64,000 bases of DNA, taken from the NCBI GenBank assembly GCA_016124855.1, contig WGMX01000038.1, positions 33,058 through 97,057 of the forward strand. Direction: 5' to 3'. Below, in pieces: positions 25,695 through 34,663 of the stretch. Source of the stretch: Anaerolineaceae bacterium. Its GTDB lineage: Bacteria > Chloroflexota > Anaerolineae > Aggregatilineales > Phototrophicaceae. Each line of letters starts with the position of its first letter. Positions within the stretch are counted from its first letter, which is position 1. The notes below the pieces were generated by a model. That model worked only from the letters and a program-made list of their open reading frames with translations, searched no databases and was not told the origin of the DNA. The translations under genes were made by a program, and so were the position numbers.

Positions 25695-27050
25695 CTATTC
25701 GACCAACCCGTTATTGCGAATGATGGCCTGATAGGTGTAGAAGCTGTCCTTCGGTGTGCGCTTCTGTGTCGGGTAATCCACGTAGGTGATGCCAAAGCGC
25801 CGGTCATAGCCGAAAGCCCATTCAAAATTATCGAGGAGCGACCATGCAAAGTAACCCTTCAAACATGCACCTTGCTCAACTGCCGCCGCCGCCGCCGCCA
25901 CATGTGCCTTCAAGTAAGCGCTGCGGGGTGGATCATGAACCACGCCTTCGGCAGTCACTTCGTCCGGCACAGCGCAGCCGTTTTCGGTCATATATATCTC
26001 AGGTGGATTATATTCCTGCTGCACCCAAGTCAGGATTTCGCGCAGTCCTTCGGGGTAAATCTCCCAGCCCATATCGGTGCGCGGCACATCCGGCAGATCA
26101 ACATAACGGGCTTTTTCCACAAACGGCGAGTTGGGGTCATCACCGACTACCGTGCGGAAATAATAATTGACACCCAAGAAATCCATCGGCGTGGAGATAA
26201 TCTCCATGTCTCCGGCCTGAATATCCGGCCCATCCGCGCCTAAAAGTGCCAGACGGTCAGCCGGATACGCGCCTTTGAATAACGGGTCTGCCAGCCAGCG
26301 GTTGGTTTTACCGTCGACGCGAACGGCAGCTGCTTTATCGGCTTCTGAATCCGTCACCGCATGAACCGGCGACAAACTCAGGACGATACCGGCTTTACTC
26401 GCGCTGCTGTTGGCATGAATAATCGGGATGGCCTTACCATGTGCCAGATAAAAATGATGCAGCGCTTGGTTGGCCTCGCGATAAGAAACATGCTTATGCC
26501 CCGGCGCATGAACACCTTCGTGGTAGCTCAGGTAAGCGATGCAGTACGGTTCGTTGAACGTCATCCAATTTTTAACACGGTCGCCTAAGGCGCGGGTTAT
26601 CACATCGGTGTAGTTGGCGAACCAATCCGCCGACTCACGGTTGAGCCAGCCGCCTTTTTCGTCCAGCGCCTGCGGCATATCCCAATGGTAGAGCGTCGGG
26701 TAAGGGGTGATGCCTGCTTCGAGCAGTTTATCGACCAGCGAGTCGTAGAACGCGATGCCTGACTCGTTAATTTGTCCGTTTCCGTCGGGAATAATACGCG
26801 GCCATGCGATGGAAAAACGGTAGGCTTTTAAACCCAACGTTTTCATCAGTTGGATGTCTTCAGGGTAATGATGATAGTGGTCACAGGCAGCATCACCCGT
26901 ATCACTGTTCATAATTTTGCCGGGGGTGTGCGAGAAAATATCCCAAATGGATGCGCCGCGACCGTCCTCTTTGACAGCGCCTTCTATCTGGTAAGAAGCT
27001 GTGGCGCAGCCCCATACAAAATCCTTGGGGAACATAATCGAGCTGCTCAT
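25695..27050 (-). CDS. GH1 beta-glucosidase
   Basis: A 451-aa cytoplasmic glycoside hydrolase of family 1. It begins FPKDFVWGCATASYQIEGA and carries 'TLYHWDMPQAL', the acid/base Glu E167 in TFNEP and the nucleophile E356 in YMTENG, ending with the aglycone-site segment WSLLDNFEWAFGYDRRFG. It retains beta-glucosides or related disaccharides as substrates. ATG 27050 is chosen because it starts the family N-terminus and overlaps the stop of the permease gene by 4 nt (ATGA), showing translational coupling. The upstream open frame beyond 27050 is only an overlap. Last gene of the LacI-linked importer operon. Confidence 0.94.
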   Translation of the reverse strand: MSSSIMFPKDFVWGCATASYQIEGAVKEDGRGASIWDIFSHTPGKIMNSDTGDAACDHYHHYPEDIQLMKTLGLKAYRFSIAWPRIIPDGNGQINESGIAFYDSLVDKLLEAGITPYPTLYHWDMPQALDEKGGWLNRESADWFANYTDVITRALGDRVKNWMTFNEPYCIAYLSYHEGVHAPGHKHVSYREANQALHHFYLAHGKAIPIIHANSSASKAGIVLSLSPVHAVTDSEADKAAAVRVDGKTNRWLADPLFKGAYPADRLALLGADGPDIQAGDMEIISTPMDFLGVNYYFRTVVGDDPNSPFVEKARYVDLPDVPRTDMGWEIYPEGLREILTWVQQEYNPPEIYMTENGCAVPDEVTAEGVVHDPPRSAYLKAHVAAAAAAVEQGACLKGYFAWSLLDNFEWAFGYDRRFGITYVDYPTQKRTPKDSFYTYQAIIRNNGLVE

Positions 27051-28135
27051 TTTTCGACACCTGTGATGACGATGCCCTGCATAAACTGCTTCTGGGCAAG
27101 GAAGAAAATAATCAATGGGATGAGCATGGTCAGCACCGCACCCGCCATCATCTGGTTGGGCTGGGTGCTGTACAACTGGGTGAAGCGCTGAAGCGCTACC
27201 GACAGCGGTTGAGCCGCCGGTGAACCGGCTGTGTAAATCAGCGCGTTCTGGAACTCGCTCCAAATCACCAGTGTGTGAAAGAGCATGACCGTCACCAGCG
27301 CGATACGTGCCTGCGGTAAAACCACCCACAAAAAGGTCTGGAATGGCCCCGCGCCGTCTACCGTCGCCGCTTCATCCATCTCGCGCGGGATGCCCAAGAA
27401 ATATTGGCGTAGCAGAAACACGTTGTAAGCGTTGGCAAAAAAGTGCGGCACGATCAACGGCAAAAGTGTGCCTGTCCAGCCGATCTTCTGAAAGAAAATA
27501 AAGGTGGGGATGAGCGTGACCTGCGGCGGCAAAATGATGGTCGCCATCAAAATCATGAACAGGATGTTGATGCCGGGAATACGAAAGCGTGAAAATCCAT
27601 AAGCGACAAAAGCCGCCGAAATCACCGCGCCAACCGCGCTAATCAAGGTAACAGCCAATGTGTTCGCCAGCGCACGGGGGAAGTTCAAATGTTTTTCATC
27701 CACAGCGGTTGCGTAGACATTGGGCTGTGGGTCAAACGTTTTGACCTGCTGCAGCGCCGCCGCACGTAAGGGTAGGTTAACCGGTGGTGCGCTCAGATCA
27801 GCCGGATCAATAAAATCCGAACTGCTGCGCTTGGCCTGTAACAACGCTAGCTGCTTGGTTTGTCCATCTACCGGAACCAGATACAGCGGCAGCGTTTTGC
27901 CGTTGTAATCAATAGTGACTGCCGTTTCCGGCAAAAAGGGTTGGTTCGGGTCAGCCAGTTGGTCAGCCGATTTGAAGGAGGTCGTCACCATATAGAAAAA
28001 TGGCGAGATGTAAATCAGCGCGATTAACGTCACAAAAGCGATCAGCGAACCCATGCCAATCAGGCGCACAGCTCGAAGCTGGCTAATGGAGAAGTTGGTC
28101 TTGCTTAGAGGGTTAGGTGTTGTAATTGCTGCCAT
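27047..28135 (-). CDS. Carbohydrate ABC transporter permease (MalG/GanQ-like)
   Basis: A 362-aa inner-membrane permease of the CUT1 family. TM1 is at about 31-55. An extracytoplasmic loop of about 95 residues, larger than in most MalG-type proteins, precedes TM2 at about 155. The EAA loop reads DEAATVDGAGPFQTFLWVVLPQA. The C-terminus VITGVEK is typical. It pairs with the permease encoded 6 nt upstream and with the binding protein further upstream. No ATPase is encoded here, so a shared MsiK/MalK-type ATPase elsewhere is implied. The tight GH1 coupling suggests beta-glucoside uptake. Confidence 0.9.
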   Translation of the reverse strand: MAAITTPNPLSKTNFSISQLRAVRLIGMGSLIAFVTLIALIYISPFFYMVTTSFKSADQLADPNQPFLPETAVTIDYNGKTLPLYLVPVDGQTKQLALLQAKRSSSDFIDPADLSAPPVNLPLRAAALQQVKTFDPQPNVYATAVDEKHLNFPRALANTLAVTLISAVGAVISAAFVAYGFSRFRIPGINILFMILMATIILPPQVTLIPTFIFFQKIGWTGTLLPLIVPHFFANAYNVFLLRQYFLGIPREMDEAATVDGAGPFQTFLWVVLPQARIALVTVMLFHTLVIWSEFQNALIYTAGSPAAQPLSVALQRFTQLYSTQPNQMMAGAVLTMLIPLIIFFLAQKQFMQGIVITGVEK

Positions 28136-28141
28136 TGTGGT

Positions 28142-29200
28142 TTAGCTCCTTGGCGCATTCGGCTGGAAGACCCATTTGCCAGATGACAAGAAGACTCCTG
28201 CGGTGATTGCCAGAACGATGAGCATCAAAATCCATGCTAAGGCCGAGGCATATCCCATATCGGAAAAAGCAAAGGCTGTCTTATACAGGTACATGTTGTA
28301 AAAATAGGCCGAGTAATTCGGGTTGCCGCTGCCGTTGGTTAGCACAAAAGCGGTGGTGAAGTACTGGAACGTGCCGATGAGTCCGGTCACGAGATTGTAG
28401 AGGATAACCGGTGTAATCATCGGGATCGTGATCGAACGGAAGCGCCGGACAGCGTTAGCCCCGTCCACTTTGGCGGCTTCATAAAGCTCTGTAGGCACAT
28501 TTTGTAAGCCGGCGAGGTAAATGACCATGGCGTTGCCGATGCCCCATAAAGCGATCAAGGCAAGACCGGTCAGGATATAGCGTTCGTCATTCAACCACGC
28601 TGGCCCTTGAATTTGAAACAGCGCCAGCACCTTATTCAGCCAGCCGGTATCCCGCCCTAGAATCTGCTGGAAGATCAAAGCGGTGGCGACACCGGGAACA
28701 ACCGATGGCAGATAAAACAAGGTTCTGAAAAGCCGGATGAAGGGCAGACTCAAGTTGCCGATGATCGCCAGCCCCAAGGCCACCAGCATACTGCTTGGTA
28801 GGGCAATAAGGGCAAATACCAGCGTCACTTTCATGGACTTCCAGAAGAGGACATCGGTTGCGCCGACAATGGTGCTGCCGACACGGAAGAGTTCGCTGTA
28901 TCCGGGGGAAAGTACTGCGTCAGCGTTTTCATCGGTCGAGTCTGCTGTCTTGAACTCAAGGCTCAACATCCGTGAATAATTGCGCCCGCCGACCCATTTT
29001 GGGCCCTCTGGGCTGGTGATGTTGTAGTCGGTAAAGGACAAATACAACGACGTTAACATCGGGCCAGCCGTGAAGATCACAAGGCCAACCAGCCACGGCA
29101 GAATAAATAAGAATCCCCAAAAAATTTCAACTTGTTTTAGCGAGTAACGGGTTGGTTTAGAAGTAATTTTCGTTCCGCCAACGGCTGCGCTCATCGACAT
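28142..29200 (-). CDS. Carbohydrate ABC transporter permease (MalF/UgpA-like)
   Basis: About 352 aa, CUT1 family. TM1 is at about 28-55. A long periplasmic loop (about 62-115) follows, and then five more TMs with the EAA loop ELYEAAKVDGANAVRRFRSITIPMITP (20-residue core). ATG 29200 is preferred because GGAGG precedes it by 8 nt. A TTG 24 nt upstream is possible but lacks a ribosome site. It lies 86 nt downstream of the binding-protein gene and 6 nt upstream of its partner permease. It forms the heterodimeric channel of the GH1-linked importer. Confidence 0.9.
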   Translation of the reverse strand: MSMSAAVGGTKITSKPTRYSLKQVEIFWGFLFILPWLVGLVIFTAGPMLTSLYLSFTDYNITSPEGPKWVGGRNYSRMLSLEFKTADSTDENADAVLSPGYSELFRVGSTIVGATDVLFWKSMKVTLVFALIALPSSMLVALGLAIIGNLSLPFIRLFRTLFYLPSVVPGVATALIFQQILGRDTGWLNKVLALFQIQGPAWLNDERYILTGLALIALWGIGNAMVIYLAGLQNVPTELYEAAKVDGANAVRRFRSITIPMITPVILYNLVTGLIGTFQYFTTAFVLTNGSGNPNYSAYFYNMYLYKTAFAFSDMGYASALAWILMLIVLAITAGVFLSSGKWVFQPNAPRS

Positions 29201-29286
29201 AGGAGTAGCCTCCAACACAATCAATTTTAATCGCGAAGCAATGTGACAGGCACATAGTATATGCCTGTCACATCACGCTTATCAAA

Positions 29287-30708
29287 TTACGAGGCTGCGG
29301 TGGGCGCAGGTGTCGGGGTGGGAGGGAAGTTGCCCTCGAAGATACCCTGTTCCGTCTTGTTCAGGTCATCCATCGTTTTCTGGATGTCCAGACTGCCATC
29401 GGTGCGGATATTGCCCCAGACCGCTTGGAAGGCATCAAAGGCCTGAGCATAATTCGGCAGGTAGCCTTCGTGGTTGGGAATATCCAAGTAAGGAATGGCG
29501 GCGTAAACCACGTTCAAATCCATACCGGGGAACTGCTTCTTCATGCCTTCTTCCCATGACGCACGGGCTGACGCACGGGCGGGCAGGCAGCCGTAAACCG
29601 TGCAAAGCTGTGAAGCAATTTCGGAGGAATTCAGCCACTTCAGAACTTCCCAAGCGGCATCCTTGTTCTTGCTCTTAGCCAGCATACCGAAGGTGTCGGC
29701 GTGCAGCGGGGCGACGATCTTCTGACCGTCAGTACCGTTGACTGCGGGTGCGGCGTAAATGCCCCAGTTGAACTTGGCGCTGCCAACACAGCACGAATAC
29801 CATGTATGGCTGTACCACATACCGAGACGGGCTGATTCGAAAGGTGTTGTTCCCTGACCTAACGCGCCTTCTGCGGCAGCATCAGGAATGAAATGATCTG
29901 TGAAAATACCCTTCTGGTACCACTTCATGGCTTCGATAAAGGCTGGTTGGTTGAAATCGGCGGTCTTGCCATCCGGTGCTAAACCAGAGTCTGTAGCACC
30001 AAACTGCATGGCGACATGGCGCATACTGTTCCAGAAATCGCCGTAGCCGTAGTTCTGAATCTTGGTGGGGTCAAAGTCGGCTTCGTCAGAATATTTACCA
30101 TTGGAATCCGAGGTAATCAGTTTGCCGACGACTGCCACTTCGTCCCAATCCCAGTTGACTTGGTTGCCGTCTTTATCCGTGTACTTGGCACCGAATTCTT
30201 TAGGCGGCAGCGGAATTTCGGCATTGTTGAAAATATCTTCGTTTACATATAGGAATGAGGGATAAATACCCAGCGCCACCGAGAGATTACGTCCACCGGC
30301 GTCTTGGAACAGCTTGAGGGTAGCGGGATCGTAGTCATCCAAGTTCAGGGCTGCTTTATCTTTTTCGATATAGGGAGACAGGTCTTCCCACAATTGAATG
30401 GAGTCATACAAGCCGCGAATGCCGACCGGACCGATCAAGTCTGGTGGATTGTCGCCCGCCGCTTGGGTGAGCAGCACATCACGGGCGGTGGTATTGGCGT
30501 TGATGTCGAAGCTGATTTTGATGTCGGTGTGAGAGTCGTTCCACAGGGCAGCGATGGCATCCTGCGGGTCTTTTTGGTCTGGACGATCACCGGTACCTAA
30601 ACCGACGAAAATGCGAATATTGATGGGATCAGCCGCTTGAGCAATGCCACCAAAAAGAAAAGCGGACAAAACAATTAAAAGAACACTTGCGCGTAGAAGC
30701 CTCTGCAT
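29287..30708 (-). CDS. Carbohydrate ABC transporter substrate-binding protein
   Basis: A 473-aa family-1 extracellular solute-binding protein. A signal peptide (about 1-25, ending GIAQAADPI) is followed by INIRIFVGLGTGDRP and the usual two-lobed fold (FLYVNEDIFNNAEI, ESARLGMWYSHTWYSCC, APLHADTFGMLAKSKNKDAAWE). A low-complexity Pro/Thr/Ala tail ends the protein and may act as a spacer to the surface. First gene of the SBP-permease-permease-GH1 operon. It is transcribed divergently from a LacI-type regulator with palindromic sites about 90-125 bp upstream of its start. The substrate is probably a beta-glucoside (from GH1), not proven. Confidence 0.9.
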   Translation of the reverse strand: MQRLLRASVLLIVLSAFLFGGIAQAADPINIRIFVGLGTGDRPDQKDPQDAIAALWNDSHTDIKISFDINANTTARDVLLTQAAGDNPPDLIGPVGIRGLYDSIQLWEDLSPYIEKDKAALNLDDYDPATLKLFQDAGGRNLSVALGIYPSFLYVNEDIFNNAEIPLPPKEFGAKYTDKDGNQVNWDWDEVAVVGKLITSDSNGKYSDEADFDPTKIQNYGYGDFWNSMRHVAMQFGATDSGLAPDGKTADFNQPAFIEAMKWYQKGIFTDHFIPDAAAEGALGQGTTPFESARLGMWYSHTWYSCCVGSAKFNWGIYAAPAVNGTDGQKIVAPLHADTFGMLAKSKNKDAAWEVLKWLNSSEIASQLCTVYGCLPARASARASWEEGMKKQFPGMDLNVVYAAIPYLDIPNHEGYLPNYAQAFDAFQAVWGNIRTDGSLDIQKTMDDLNKTEQGIFEGNFPPTPTPAPTAAS

Positions 30709-30799
30709 GTTTAAAACTCCTGCTTAATATTGTTTCCACGTAAATATCGCGGTAGAAGGGGAGAGATTAAATTACGAACGATAGTGCCTCCTCAATCTA

Positions 30800-30832
30800 T
30801 GAATGCGAATTCTTGTTGTGAATGCGCATTCA
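30800..30832. promoter_or_regulatory. Pair of LacI-type operators, importer side
   Basis: TGAATGCGCATTCA at 30819-30832 is a perfect 14-bp palindrome with the central CG step typical of LacI-family sites. TGAATGCGAATTCT at 30800-30813 is a degenerate second copy, 19 bp apart start to start. Confidence 0.75.
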
Positions 30833-31015
30833 GATGCTATCTTGAAGGTCTGAAAATGTCAAGGAAGTCGATTACTATCGTGATAATATTCACGATTTTC
30901 ACGAATGGTTTTAGTCGTTTTTCGCCTAGAAATGTGATTTTGTGCTATGCTCTGATGTGCGCTAGAATTTGTGAGCGGTTGAGCGCGCGGTCATGAAAAA
31001 TCGGGAAAAATGCTG

Positions 31016-31058
31016 TGAATACGTATTCATAAATGGATTTGTTGTGAATAAGCATTCA
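31016..31058. promoter_or_regulatory. Pair of LacI-type operators, regulator side
   Basis: TGAATACGTATTCA (31016-31029) is a perfect palindrome. TGAATAAGCATTCA (31045-31058) is near-perfect. They are 29 bp apart start to start and lie 56-98 bp before the regulator start, consistent with autoregulation. Confidence 0.75.
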
Positions 31059-31113
31059 TGATACGATAGGGGTTAAACATCGTAAAACCTAAACGCAGCA
31101 CTGGTAAAACAAA

Positions 31114-32151
31114 TTGAGCACCAAAGACAACAAATCTGTCACGATGTATGAAATTGCCCGTTTAGCGGGTGTTTCGCAAAGCACTGTCTCTCGTGTCCTT
31201 GCTGGCAATACCTTTGTCGCACCAGAAAAATATGCGGCGGTGATGGAGGTGGTCGAGCGTTTAAACTACCGCCCTAACATGGCTGCACAGGGATTAGTGA
31301 ATGGGCGTACATCTGCCATCGGCATATTGACGCGCTCTTTAGGCAGCCCTTTTTACGGTGAACTCTTGCGCGGCATCGCGGTTGGATTGCAAGGAAGCAG
31401 TTTCTCGCCGGTCATCAGCATGGGCAGCGAAAAACCCAATGAGGATTTGAACGCGGTCAACTTTCTTTTGTCGCGGCGTGTGGATGCACTGATTCTGCTG
31501 TACTCCAATACACTGACCGATGATTATATACGGGAGATTGCGGCAGAAACGCCGCTGGTGGTCATCGGGCGCTCGGTTCCGAATTTGGAAGAACAGTGCG
31601 TCTATATGAATAATTTTTCAGGGGCGTATACGGCAGTGGCTTACCTCATTAGTAAAGGGCATCAAGGGATTGCTCACATTACGGGTTCGATGGATACACC
31701 GGATGCTAATGATCGTCGCGCCGGTTATATCCAAGCGCTGATTGATCATCAGATTGAACCTGATCCGGAACTGATTATTGAAGGTGATTTTGCTGAAACA
31801 TCCGGTCAGTTGGCGGTCGATAAACTGCTGTCGATACGCGACGCTCATCCTTTCTCGGCTATTTTCGCCGCTAACGATCAAACGGCAATGGGTGTCCGGC
31901 TGGCGTTGTATCACCGGCAAATTGACGTTCCCAACGATATTTCGCTAATGGGTTATGATGATTTGTCCAGCTCCCAATATATGACCCCGCCGCTGACCAC
32001 TATTCGCCAGCCAGTTTATTACATGGGGCTGATGGCATCCAAAGCGGTACTGGCAGCGATGGATGGTAAAGAATTTCACCTGCCGGAGTTTCCCGGCGAA
32101 TTAGTGGTACGTCAATCGGTCAGCATTGCTGGTGGTTACCGCAAATCCTAA
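31114..32151 (+). CDS. LacI-family transcriptional regulator
   Basis: A 345-aa repressor. The DNA-binding head is MYEIARLAGVSQSTVSRVLAG (HTH plus hinge helix YRPNMAAQGL). The periplasmic-binding-protein-like core runs from about 70, with ISKGHQGIAHITG, FAANDQTAMGVRLAL and MGYDDLSSSQYMTPPLTTIRQP. The start at TTG 31114 gives a 10-residue leader. ATG 31144 would begin directly at the HTH. Neither has a clear ribosome site. It very likely controls the divergent GH1 importer operon and itself through the four nearby palindromes. Confidence 0.92.
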   Translation: MSTKDNKSVTMYEIARLAGVSQSTVSRVLAGNTFVAPEKYAAVMEVVERLNYRPNMAAQGLVNGRTSAIGILTRSLGSPFYGELLRGIAVGLQGSSFSPVISMGSEKPNEDLNAVNFLLSRRVDALILLYSNTLTDDYIREIAAETPLVVIGRSVPNLEEQCVYMNNFSGAYTAVAYLISKGHQGIAHITGSMDTPDANDRRAGYIQALIDHQIEPDPELIIEGDFAETSGQLAVDKLLSIRDAHPFSAIFAANDQTAMGVRLALYHRQIDVPNDISLMGYDDLSSSQYMTPPLTTIRQPVYYMGLMASKAVLAAMDGKEFHLPEFPGELVVRQSVSIAGGYRKS

Positions 32152-32155
32152 ACGA

Positions 32156-32179
32156 AAAGAGGCACTGCTGCGCCTCTTT
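32156..32179. terminator. Bidirectional terminator, LacI gene / M24 peptidase
   Basis: AAAGAGGC (32156-32163) pairs with GCCTCTTT (32172-32179) around an 8-nt loop, between two convergent genes. A/T flanks are present on both sides. Confidence 0.75.
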
Positions 32180-32204
32180 GTGAATAGTGCCTATCAATTA
32201 ATCG

Positions 32205-33398
32205 TTACGCCGGAATGACGTAGAGTTCAGTTTGGACGTTGCCTAACCACTCGACACCGTTTTCAGTCACCAGTACATCTTCTTCCAAGCCGATGAAGCC
32301 GTGACCGGGTACAGGCACACCGAGTTCCAGTGTATAACAGTTGCCTGCCTCAACAATGCCGTAAGGGGTATTGCCATAACGTTCCCAACGCGGCCCGAGC
32401 AAGACCGCGCCGTCATGGACAGTACGTCCGATTTGGTGACCGGTGGCATGTTTGTATTCGGGATAACCTGCATTGATGACGGTTTGACGCGCGGCATCAT
32501 CTACCACCCAGCCTTGAACGCCGGGTTTGAGGACAGCCGCCGCAGCCATAATCGCTGCCCGAACCGTGTCAAAACCCTTTTGAACCGCCTCTGGAATGGT
32601 GGTTTCGCCTTTGGGCTGCAAGTACCATACGCGCTGAATATCCGAGATGTATTCGTTGAGAATCACGCCCTGATCCATGTGAATGAGGTCGCCGGGTTTC
32701 GCTATGTATTGATCGGTGGGCGATAAATGTCCAACGGGGGAATCAGGGCCTACGGTGACCGTCGGGCAGTATTTAATATCCCACGCGGGTGGCACACCGG
32801 CCTTTTCATATTCACCGAGTACGAAATTCGCCATTTGTAGGCCGCCCATTCCCGGTTCCAAAACCTCACCGATGCGACCAATCACCTGATCGGTCAGGTC
32901 AATCGCGGCCCGAATACGGGCGACTTCACCGGCAGTTTTGCGTCCACGCAGCGAACTGAGGATGCCTTCAGCCGAAATAAATTCATAGGGCTTGCCTGCT
33001 AAGTAACGCTGAAGCGTCAAAAACATACCGTGCGAGAGGCCATCTGCCGCTGTGTCACTTTCGGAATAATTCAGCGCGATCTGCTTGGGATTAAGACGAT
33101 CAAGCACCTCTACCAGCGCGGGTTGAATGCTCTGGTCATATGAAATGACTTCATCCCAGACACCCATACGCTCAAAGTTGCCCACTTCGTAGCGTCCGGC
33201 AATGGCAATTTTGTCGCCCTTACTGGTGATAATCAGCGCGGTATGCCACGTCACATTGGAAGGTGAAATCAACGGCAGCGCCGGATCAGAATTATGAGCG
33301 GTTTCGCGCACAAAAGTCAGCCAGCAATCCACGTTTTTCTCTTTGAGGATGCCCACAGCCTGCTGAATTTTTTCGAGTTGAATGGTGAAATCGACCAT
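32205..33398 (-). CDS. M24 family Xaa-Pro peptidase-like protein
   Basis: A 397-aa cytoplasmic protein with the creatinase/aminopeptidase-P fold: an N-terminal domain (1-160) and a pita-bread catalytic domain (165-397). The metal ligands are all visible: Asp in HMDQGV, Asp in YISDIQRVW, His in ATGHQIGRTVHDG, Glu in IVEAGNCYTLELG and Glu in GLEEDVLV. It would therefore be an active di-metal Xaa-Pro dipeptidase/aminopeptidase or a related amidinohydrolase. The N-terminal domain, with 'FVRETAHNSDPALPLI', is the common form in Chloroflexi-type homologues. It stands alone between convergent neighbours. Confidence 0.85.
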   Translation of the reverse strand: MVDFTIQLEKIQQAVGILKEKNVDCWLTFVRETAHNSDPALPLISPSNVTWHTALIITSKGDKIAIAGRYEVGNFERMGVWDEVISYDQSIQPALVEVLDRLNPKQIALNYSESDTAADGLSHGMFLTLQRYLAGKPYEFISAEGILSSLRGRKTAGEVARIRAAIDLTDQVIGRIGEVLEPGMGGLQMANFVLGEYEKAGVPPAWDIKYCPTVTVGPDSPVGHLSPTDQYIAKPGDLIHMDQGVILNEYISDIQRVWYLQPKGETTIPEAVQKGFDTVRAAIMAAAAVLKPGVQGWVVDDAARQTVINAGYPEYKHATGHQIGRTVHDGAVLLGPRWERYGNTPYGIVEAGNCYTLELGVPVPGHGFIGLEEDVLVTENGVEWLGNVQTELYVIPA

Positions 33399-33494
33399 AA
33401 ATTATCCTATCTGTTAAAGCGTCGAATGATAGCCAAAAGTGTACCGCGTTTTAACACGATCATACGACTGGCGCGGTCTATTTGGTCAGACGAC

Positions 33495-34010
33495 TCACTT
33501 CCACGCTTCCCACTTCACGACAGTGTCAAATTCTTTGCGGCCTTCTGGTCGGGCAGGACGTTCAACAAGGGCTTCCGGTGTCGGATAGCCAAATGAAATG
33601 GCGATACGCAGATGCCACTCCACTGGAAAATTGAGGATGCCGCGTGCTTTCTCGCCGTCATAAATCGACGCTAAACACGAGCCGACGCCTAACTCCCACG
33701 CCGCCAACTGCATATAAGCGGCGGACTGTCCCGCGTCGAACATCAATTGGAACTTGATGCTCGGATCAGGTGTCAGAATAGCAATGCCCATGGCCGCACC
33801 TGCCAGATGCCCGGCAAAATCACCACAGGTTGAGAGGGCATTCAACGTTTCACGGTCACGGATGGCGACGAACAATCTTTCCTGTAAATTCTTGGAAGAT
33901 TGGGCTAAACGTCCTGCATTGAGGATGGTTTCAGCGACATCATCCGTTATAGGCTGGTCGGTGAATTGACGAATGGCGCGTTTGGCGCGAATGACATCAT
34001 AGGCCGTCAT
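33495..34010 (-). CDS. Nitroreductase family protein
   Basis: A 171-aa FMN-dependent oxidoreductase fold. The start VIRAKRAIRQFTDQPI is the FMN-phosphate-binding Arg motif. AGRLAQSSKNLQ follows, then 'AAYMQLAAWELGVGSCLASI' and FPVEWHLRIAISFGYP at the C-terminus. It would act as a homodimer with NAD(P)H to reduce nitro or quinone compounds. The physiological substrate is unknown. It is divergent from the marR-type gene. Confidence 0.87.
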   Translation of the reverse strand: MTAYDVIRAKRAIRQFTDQPITDDVAETILNAGRLAQSSKNLQERLFVAIRDRETLNALSTCGDFAGHLAGAAMGIAILTPDPSIKFQLMFDAGQSAAYMQLAAWELGVGSCLASIYDGEKARGILNFPVEWHLRIAISFGYPTPEALVERPARPEGRKEFDTVVKWEAWK

Positions 34011-34207
34011 GAGTTAAGCTCCTGTCATCAATCAATTGAAATTGCGATCCGTAATTTAACGCCTTATCGTGCTAAAGGCTATGTTGTACAGTTGGCTAGG
34101 GACTGACATTCGTTACAGCTAAAGTGTTTTCGATAGATGGATTGCATTGGACTCATAACACGCTTGTCAATATGCAAGTATCCTTATTATCAGGAGACCT
34201 GAAGAAT

Positions 34208-34663
34208 ATGTCTACATCATTGAGCACAGCCCAAGAACTGCTGGCGGTTTTACCCCTTTTCAACCGGATTATGGCGGTTGAACTGCGGCAGGAAACGGGC
34301 GATGACACAACCATGCCTCAATTCCGGGTGCTGACTTATTTGGCTGAAGCACCGCTGACCATGAGCGATATTGCCCGCAAACGGCATGTCAGCTTTCAGT
34401 CGGCAGGCGAACTGGTACAGGCATTGGTGGAGCGGGGATGGGTGGTACGGATGCCGGACCCGTCTGATCGTCGCCAATCTTTGCTGCATCTCACGGATGC
34501 TGGATTGGCTCAATATGAGCGGGTGCAGCACCATATGTTAGAACGGCTCACTGGCTTCATGGATCAACTGGATGAAGATGAAAAGACAACCATTCAGCAG
34601 GCACTTCAATCTTTACATCGGGTTTTGGTTGAAGAGGTAATTGAACATGTTGAAGGAAGCTGA
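34208..34663 (+). CDS. MarR-family transcriptional regulator
   Basis: About 151 aa. A winged-helix core (PLTMSDIARKRHVSFQSAGELVQ as recognition helices, the wing RGWVVRMPDPSDRRQSLLHLTDAG) lies between N- and C-terminal dimerisation helices. ATG 34208 is preferred over the upstream ATG at 34124, since AGGAG (34192-34196) precedes it and the family N-terminus begins here. The 3' end overlaps the ABC ATPase gene, so regulator and exporter form one unit. This is the usual arrangement of a ligand-responsive repressor of a drug exporter. Confidence 0.88.
   Translation: MSTSLSTAQELLAVLPLFNRIMAVELRQETGDDTTMPQFRVLTYLAEAPLTMSDIARKRHVSFQSAGELVQALVERGWVVRMPDPSDRRQSLLHLTDAGLAQYERVQHHMLERLTGFMDQLDEDEKTTIQQALQSLHRVLVEEVIEHVEGS

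Larger units (their letters stand above)
30709..31113. other. Divergent regulatory region, binding protein / LacI regulator
   Basis: A gene-free 405 bp that contains four copies of the TGAATnnnnATTCA-type operator, in two pairs. One pair is near the importer promoter (30800-30832) and one near the regulator promoter (31016-31058). Both promoters should lie here. Confidence 0.7.

Noticed and set aside
25604..25849. 81-aa minus-strand ORF with CGICG near its end
   Set aside because: Most of it is out of frame inside GH1, and the CxxC pair alone is not evidence of a zinc protein.
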